From: a virus
Virus record (IMG/VR): IMGVR_UViG_3300023301_000098
Location: 1-24,303 of that record
Strand: one strand, 5' to 3'
Length of the DNA stretch: 24,303 bases
Position numbers and translations under genes: made by a program. The notes under the pieces are model-generated. The model made no database searches, was not told the origin of the DNA, and was given only the letters and a program-made list of their open reading frames with translations. Below, one piece after another: positions 22,499-24,303 of the stretch. How positions within the stretch are numbered: position 1 is the stretch's first letter; each line of letters opens with the position of its first letter.

Positions 22499-22981
22499 TT
22501 AGTTAAGCCTTAATTTTGTATTGTTAAGCGGGTTATTAGGCTTAAATTCAAACTGTAACATATCTCCTCTAGCTGACTTGGTCGCTATCTTAATGCTTTG
22601 GGCGTTCTCAATTTTCTTAATAAAGCCGCGTGAGCTTGAAACCGCATATGCTGATTTATTGGGACTGCGTGCCTCAAGCGGCTCTTGCACCTTGCCGTCT
22701 ATGTTTAGCAGAACGCTGCAATATTTATAACAGGGGCTGGCGTAATCGTTATACAAAAGTATGTTTACTCGTGGTTGAAACTTAAGCGGGTCTTTTTTAT
22801 CAACAGATATAACAATAGCCGCCTGGGATTTTTCTCCGGTTGCTAATACTTCCCCTGAATCAGAATCCAAATAAGCTTGTATTCTGGTGGGTGCAAAGTC
22901 GCTTGTCTGTTCTTCATAGGCCCAGTCATTGGCCATTGCGGTGCAAGGTAATAATATGGCTGCTAGTAAGAGTCGCTTCAT
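22499..22981 (-). CDS. Secreted protein, probable moron, unknown function
   Basis: This 160-residue protein starts at ATG 22981 (MKRLLLAAILLPCTAMANDW) after AGGGAAG; an extension to 23023 lacks a ribosome site. A Sec signal peptide ends at about residue 18 (AMA-ND). The mature part is ~140 residues with a Cys pair (ASPCYKYCSVLLN) that could form a disulfide, which fits a periplasmic location. It is set between the tail chaperone and tape measure genes, has its own promoter (23012-23040) and its own terminator (22427-22453), and looks unlike tail proteins. Such morons often alter the host envelope or block rival phages; that is inference. No family recognised. Confidence 0.78.
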   Translation of the reverse strand: MKRLLLAAILLPCTAMANDWAYEEQTSDFAPTRIQAYLDSDSGEVLATGEKSQAAIVISVDKKDPLKFQPRVNILLYNDYASPCYKYCSVLLNIDGKVQEPLEARSPNKSAYAVSSSRGFIKKIENAQSIKIATKSARGDMLQFEFKPNNPLNNTKLRLN

Positions 22982-23011
22982 AGTCTTCCCTAGTAATGCA
23001 AACAAAGAACA

Positions 23012-23040
23012 ACTATAACGCACACTTAGTGTTTCAGCAA
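23012..23040 (-). promoter_or_regulatory. Promoter of the moron, with an internal palindrome
   Basis: On the minus strand TTGCTG (23040-23035), a 17-nt spacer and TATAGT (23017-23012) form a strong promoter ending 31 bases before the moron start. An 11-bp inverted repeat ACACT-T-AGTGT (23022-23032) fills the spacer and could be an operator for a host or phage regulator. This would allow expression in the lysogen. Confidence 0.65.
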
Positions 23041-23051
23041 CATAACAGCAA

Positions 23052-23399
23052 TTATTTAGTTTTTACGCGGCTTTGCAACGTAGAAACAAGGTTTTGGACA
23101 TAAGCCTCACTACGAGCGGTAGCGTTTCTTTTATCAATAACAGCTTTTTGTTTAGCTGTCATTGGCGTTCGGTCAAATAGTATAAAGTCGGATAGCGTGG
23201 ATTCCTTGCCCCCAGAATTTGATAGCGCGATCATTGCCGCTTGCACATCTTGACGATAAGCGCCAATTGGACTTACTCGGTCAAATGCTTGCCACTCTCT
23301 TAATTCATCAATAGTCATCATCTCGTTGATTTCAGCCACGGTTTTACCAAGATGGCCAGCCAGTTTGAATTTAAAAAATCTATCTGGCTGGCTTAAGAG
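23052..23399 (-). CDS. Tail assembly chaperone T part, expressed by -1 frameshift from G
   Basis: The frame is open from the slippery site at 23399-23405 to the stop at 23052 and has no ATG near its true beginning; a GTG at 23339 falls mid-domain. Read through the frameshift, the first residues are LLSQPDRFFKFKLAGHLGKT followed by VAEINEMMTIDELREWQAF. This is the pattern of lambda-T-like (DUF4035) proteins: 'LA..LG.TVAE....', then 'ELREWQAF'. The shift would add 115 residues to 145 of G, giving a GT protein of about 260 residues. GT helps load tail tube subunits on the tape measure. Confidence 0.88.
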   Translation of the reverse strand, partial: LLSQPDRFFKFKLAGHLGKTVAEINEMMTIDELREWQAFDRVSPIGAYRQDVQAAMIALSNSGGKESTLSDFILFDRTPMTAKQKAVIDKRNATARSEAYVQNLVSTLQSRVKTK

Positions 23400-23405
23400 T
23401 TTTTT
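23355..23405 (-). other. Programmed -1 ribosomal frameshift site (G-GT)
   Basis: The slippery heptamer A AAA AAC (23405-23399, minus strand) is in the proper codon phase (CTA AAA AAC). Six bases later a perfect 9-bp stem begins, GCCAGCCAG (23392-23384) with CTGGCTGGC (23363-23355) and a 20-nt loop, which fits a stimulatory structure. The zero frame stops 3 codons after the start of the slip (AAC TCT TAA); the -1 frame leads into the T domain. Confidence 0.9.
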
Positions 23406-23833
23406 AGGTCACCATCTTCGTTTTCGTCAGCACCTTCATCGCCATCATCACGGTTGATAAATCGGTTGATAATATTAAATTCATTAATAACACTGAGTGT
23501 TAGCACTGGTGGCAATGATTTTACCTCCTCAATATCTGCCAGGGTAAACATGGGCTCACCATCTTCAGTGGCGATAGCATAAATAAAGGCTTGAGCGTTA
23601 CCGTTACCACCAGCTTTGGTAACTTCTTTCATATCTTCAAAATACTGGTCACGTTCGCCTAATGTCATTCGTTTGACAAAAACATCACCGTTAAGCTCTG
23701 GAATAGGTAGGCGTTCAGGCTTGAGCATAGCTGATGACGTTATCGCAGAAAGTAGCGTCATCTTAGTTAGTGCGCTCGACTTGGATGCGGTCGGCTTACG
23801 TGTTGCTGGTTTGCGGGTTTTTGGTGTGGCCAT
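23393..23833 (-). CDS. Tail assembly chaperone G
   Basis: This 146-residue protein is in the gpG position (between tail tube and T). The N-terminus is Lys/Thr/Ser-rich (about 1-25). A beta strand region follows (IPELNGDVFVKRMTLGERDQ), then 'FIYAIATEDGEPMFTLADIE' as in gpG-like chaperones. The acidic end (DDGDEGADENEDGD) lies just before the frameshift site. It binds tail tube protein and, as GT, the tape measure. G should be made in excess, with GT by occasional slip. The start is ATG 23833. A terminator separates it from the tail tube gene. Confidence 0.82.
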   Translation of the reverse strand: MATPKTRKPATRKPTASKSSALTKMTLLSAITSSAMLKPERLPIPELNGDVFVKRMTLGERDQYFEDMKEVTKAGGNGNAQAFIYAIATEDGEPMFTLADIEEVKSLPPVLTLSVINEFNIINRFINRDDGDEGADENEDGDLKNS

Positions 23834-23866
23834 AATGATAATCTCGAATAAAATTAGAAATAGAGA

Positions 23867-23886
23867 AGCCCACGTTTAAGTGGGCT
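23867..23886 (-). terminator. Terminator after the tail tube gene
   Basis: AGCCCAC (23867-23873) pairs perfectly with GTGGGCT (23880-23886) with a 6-nt loop. On the minus strand it is followed by the T-rich tract TCTCTATTTCTAATTTT (23866-23850). It would lower transcription of the chaperone genes relative to the major tail protein, a sensible dosage control. Confidence 0.75.
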
Positions 23887-23909
23887 AAGTAAGCGGTGAC
23901 CGGCTTGGA

Positions 23910-24303
23910 TTAAGGTGCTGACGTAATAGACTCGACGTTGCTGCCTATAACGATTGAGCCTTTTGCACGTAATTTTTTCTTGATGTCAGGAACAAGGGTA
24001 AATTCTGAAATCTGACCCTGGAACTTAAAGCCGTCAACGGCGATATCATCGAAATGAATCTCACAGTGGACCACTTCATTGGAGTCAAAAGCGTCTTTAA
24101 TCGCAATATGTTGGGGGTCGGTTGGTTTATAGGCCAGCTCGAATGCGGGGTCATTGACTTCAATGAAGTTAACGACAGCTTGCTGCTTGTTGCGAGCGTC
24201 CGTAGTTGTGATTTCATCGAGGGTTTTTTTCATTTCCGGTAAGTCAATGTTGGTCAGCAGCGGTACTTTGGTAAAAGAGGTGCCGCTATCAGTGCTGATT
24301 TTT
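23910..24303 (-). CDS. Major tail tube protein, C-terminal part (partial)
   Basis: The frame is open through the right edge; 130 residues are visible, and the N-terminus is missing. The ATG at 24233 is internal: the upstream codons (KISTDSGTSFTKVPLLTNID, LPEMKK) continue the same frame and form the beta-rich start of a lambda gpV-like tail tube protein. The stretch ending in FQGQISEFTLVPDIKKKLRA has the typical alternating beta pattern. Its place before the G/GT pair is the usual order. The product forms the tail tube rings. Confidence 0.8.
   Translation of the reverse strand, partial: KISTDSGTSFTKVPLLTNIDLPEMKKTLDEITTTDARNKQQAVVNFIEVNDPAFELAYKPTDPQHIAIKDAFDSNEVVHCEIHFDDIAVDGFKFQGQISEFTLVPDIKKKLRAKGSIVIGSNVESITSAP

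Noticed and set aside
23052-23339. Independent T gene starting at GTG 23339
   Set aside because: The conserved domain begins upstream of the GTG in the same frame, and a slippery site plus hairpin explains its expression.
1-24303. tRNA genes, insertion sequences or integrase
   Set aside because: No cloverleaf-like sequence, transposase or recombinase motif was seen in the window on either strand.

Overview
The window is a contiguous stretch of a temperate, long-tailed (siphovirus-type) phage genome. It carries two unusual cargoes: a complete diversity-generating retroelement (DGR) in the tail-fibre region, and a plasmid-type replication origin (Rep_3 initiator plus iterons) between the lysis genes and the early genes. 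A phage with its own plasmid replicon is best read as a phage-plasmid. I see no integrase, attachment site or partition genes here, but both ends of the window cut genes. The moderately AT-leaning base composition and the look of the Rep_3 protein fit a gamma-proteobacterial Moraxellaceae host such as Psychrobacter or Acinetobacter. That host call is inference, not proof.

Layout, left to right. (1) 1-2357, minus strand: early/replication operon read leftwards from cro through a CII-like regulator and a zinc-ribbon/Toprim primase to a partial replication protein at the edge. (2) 2358-3300: lysogeny switch, with a CI/LexA-like repressor gene on the plus strand flanked on both sides by copies of the palindrome GCAATTGC that overlap divergent promoters. 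(3) 3325-7285, plus strand: a tightly overlapped early operon of small, mostly unknown proteins, including a frame-broken DUF3310 gene and two small zinc-finger proteins, closed by a strong terminator. (4) 7367-9060: rep operon (minus strand) and origin region with four 22-bp iterons and four 9-bp A/T-rich repeats. (5) 9061-10788: a small plus-strand gene, then the lysis cassette on the minus strand (holin, muramidase, nested Rz/Rz1 spanins). (6) 10870-15033, minus strand: the DGR (target tail protein, Avd, template repeat TR, reverse transcriptase) and a downstream tail-associated gene. (7) 15047-24303, minus strand: tail module (TipJ-like tip protein, NlpC/P60-like peptidase, DUF1833 protein, minor tail protein, tape measure, a moron gene, the G/GT chaperone pair with a programmed -1 frameshift site, and the end of the tail tube gene).

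How it works together. The late operon runs right to left and ends at a terminator at 8985-9011, just before the origin. The DGR copies the TR through an RT/Avd complex and writes A-to-N changes into the 3' end of the target gene. TR and VR differ at 9 positions in the 112-nt core, and all nine are adenines in the sense strand of the TR. Eight of eleven AAC codons are altered. This should vary the C-terminal C-type-lectin-like ligand-binding face of the tail protein. In the lysogen the repressor would silence both early operons through the GCAATTGC operators, while the Rep_3/iteron system could keep the genome as a plasmid.
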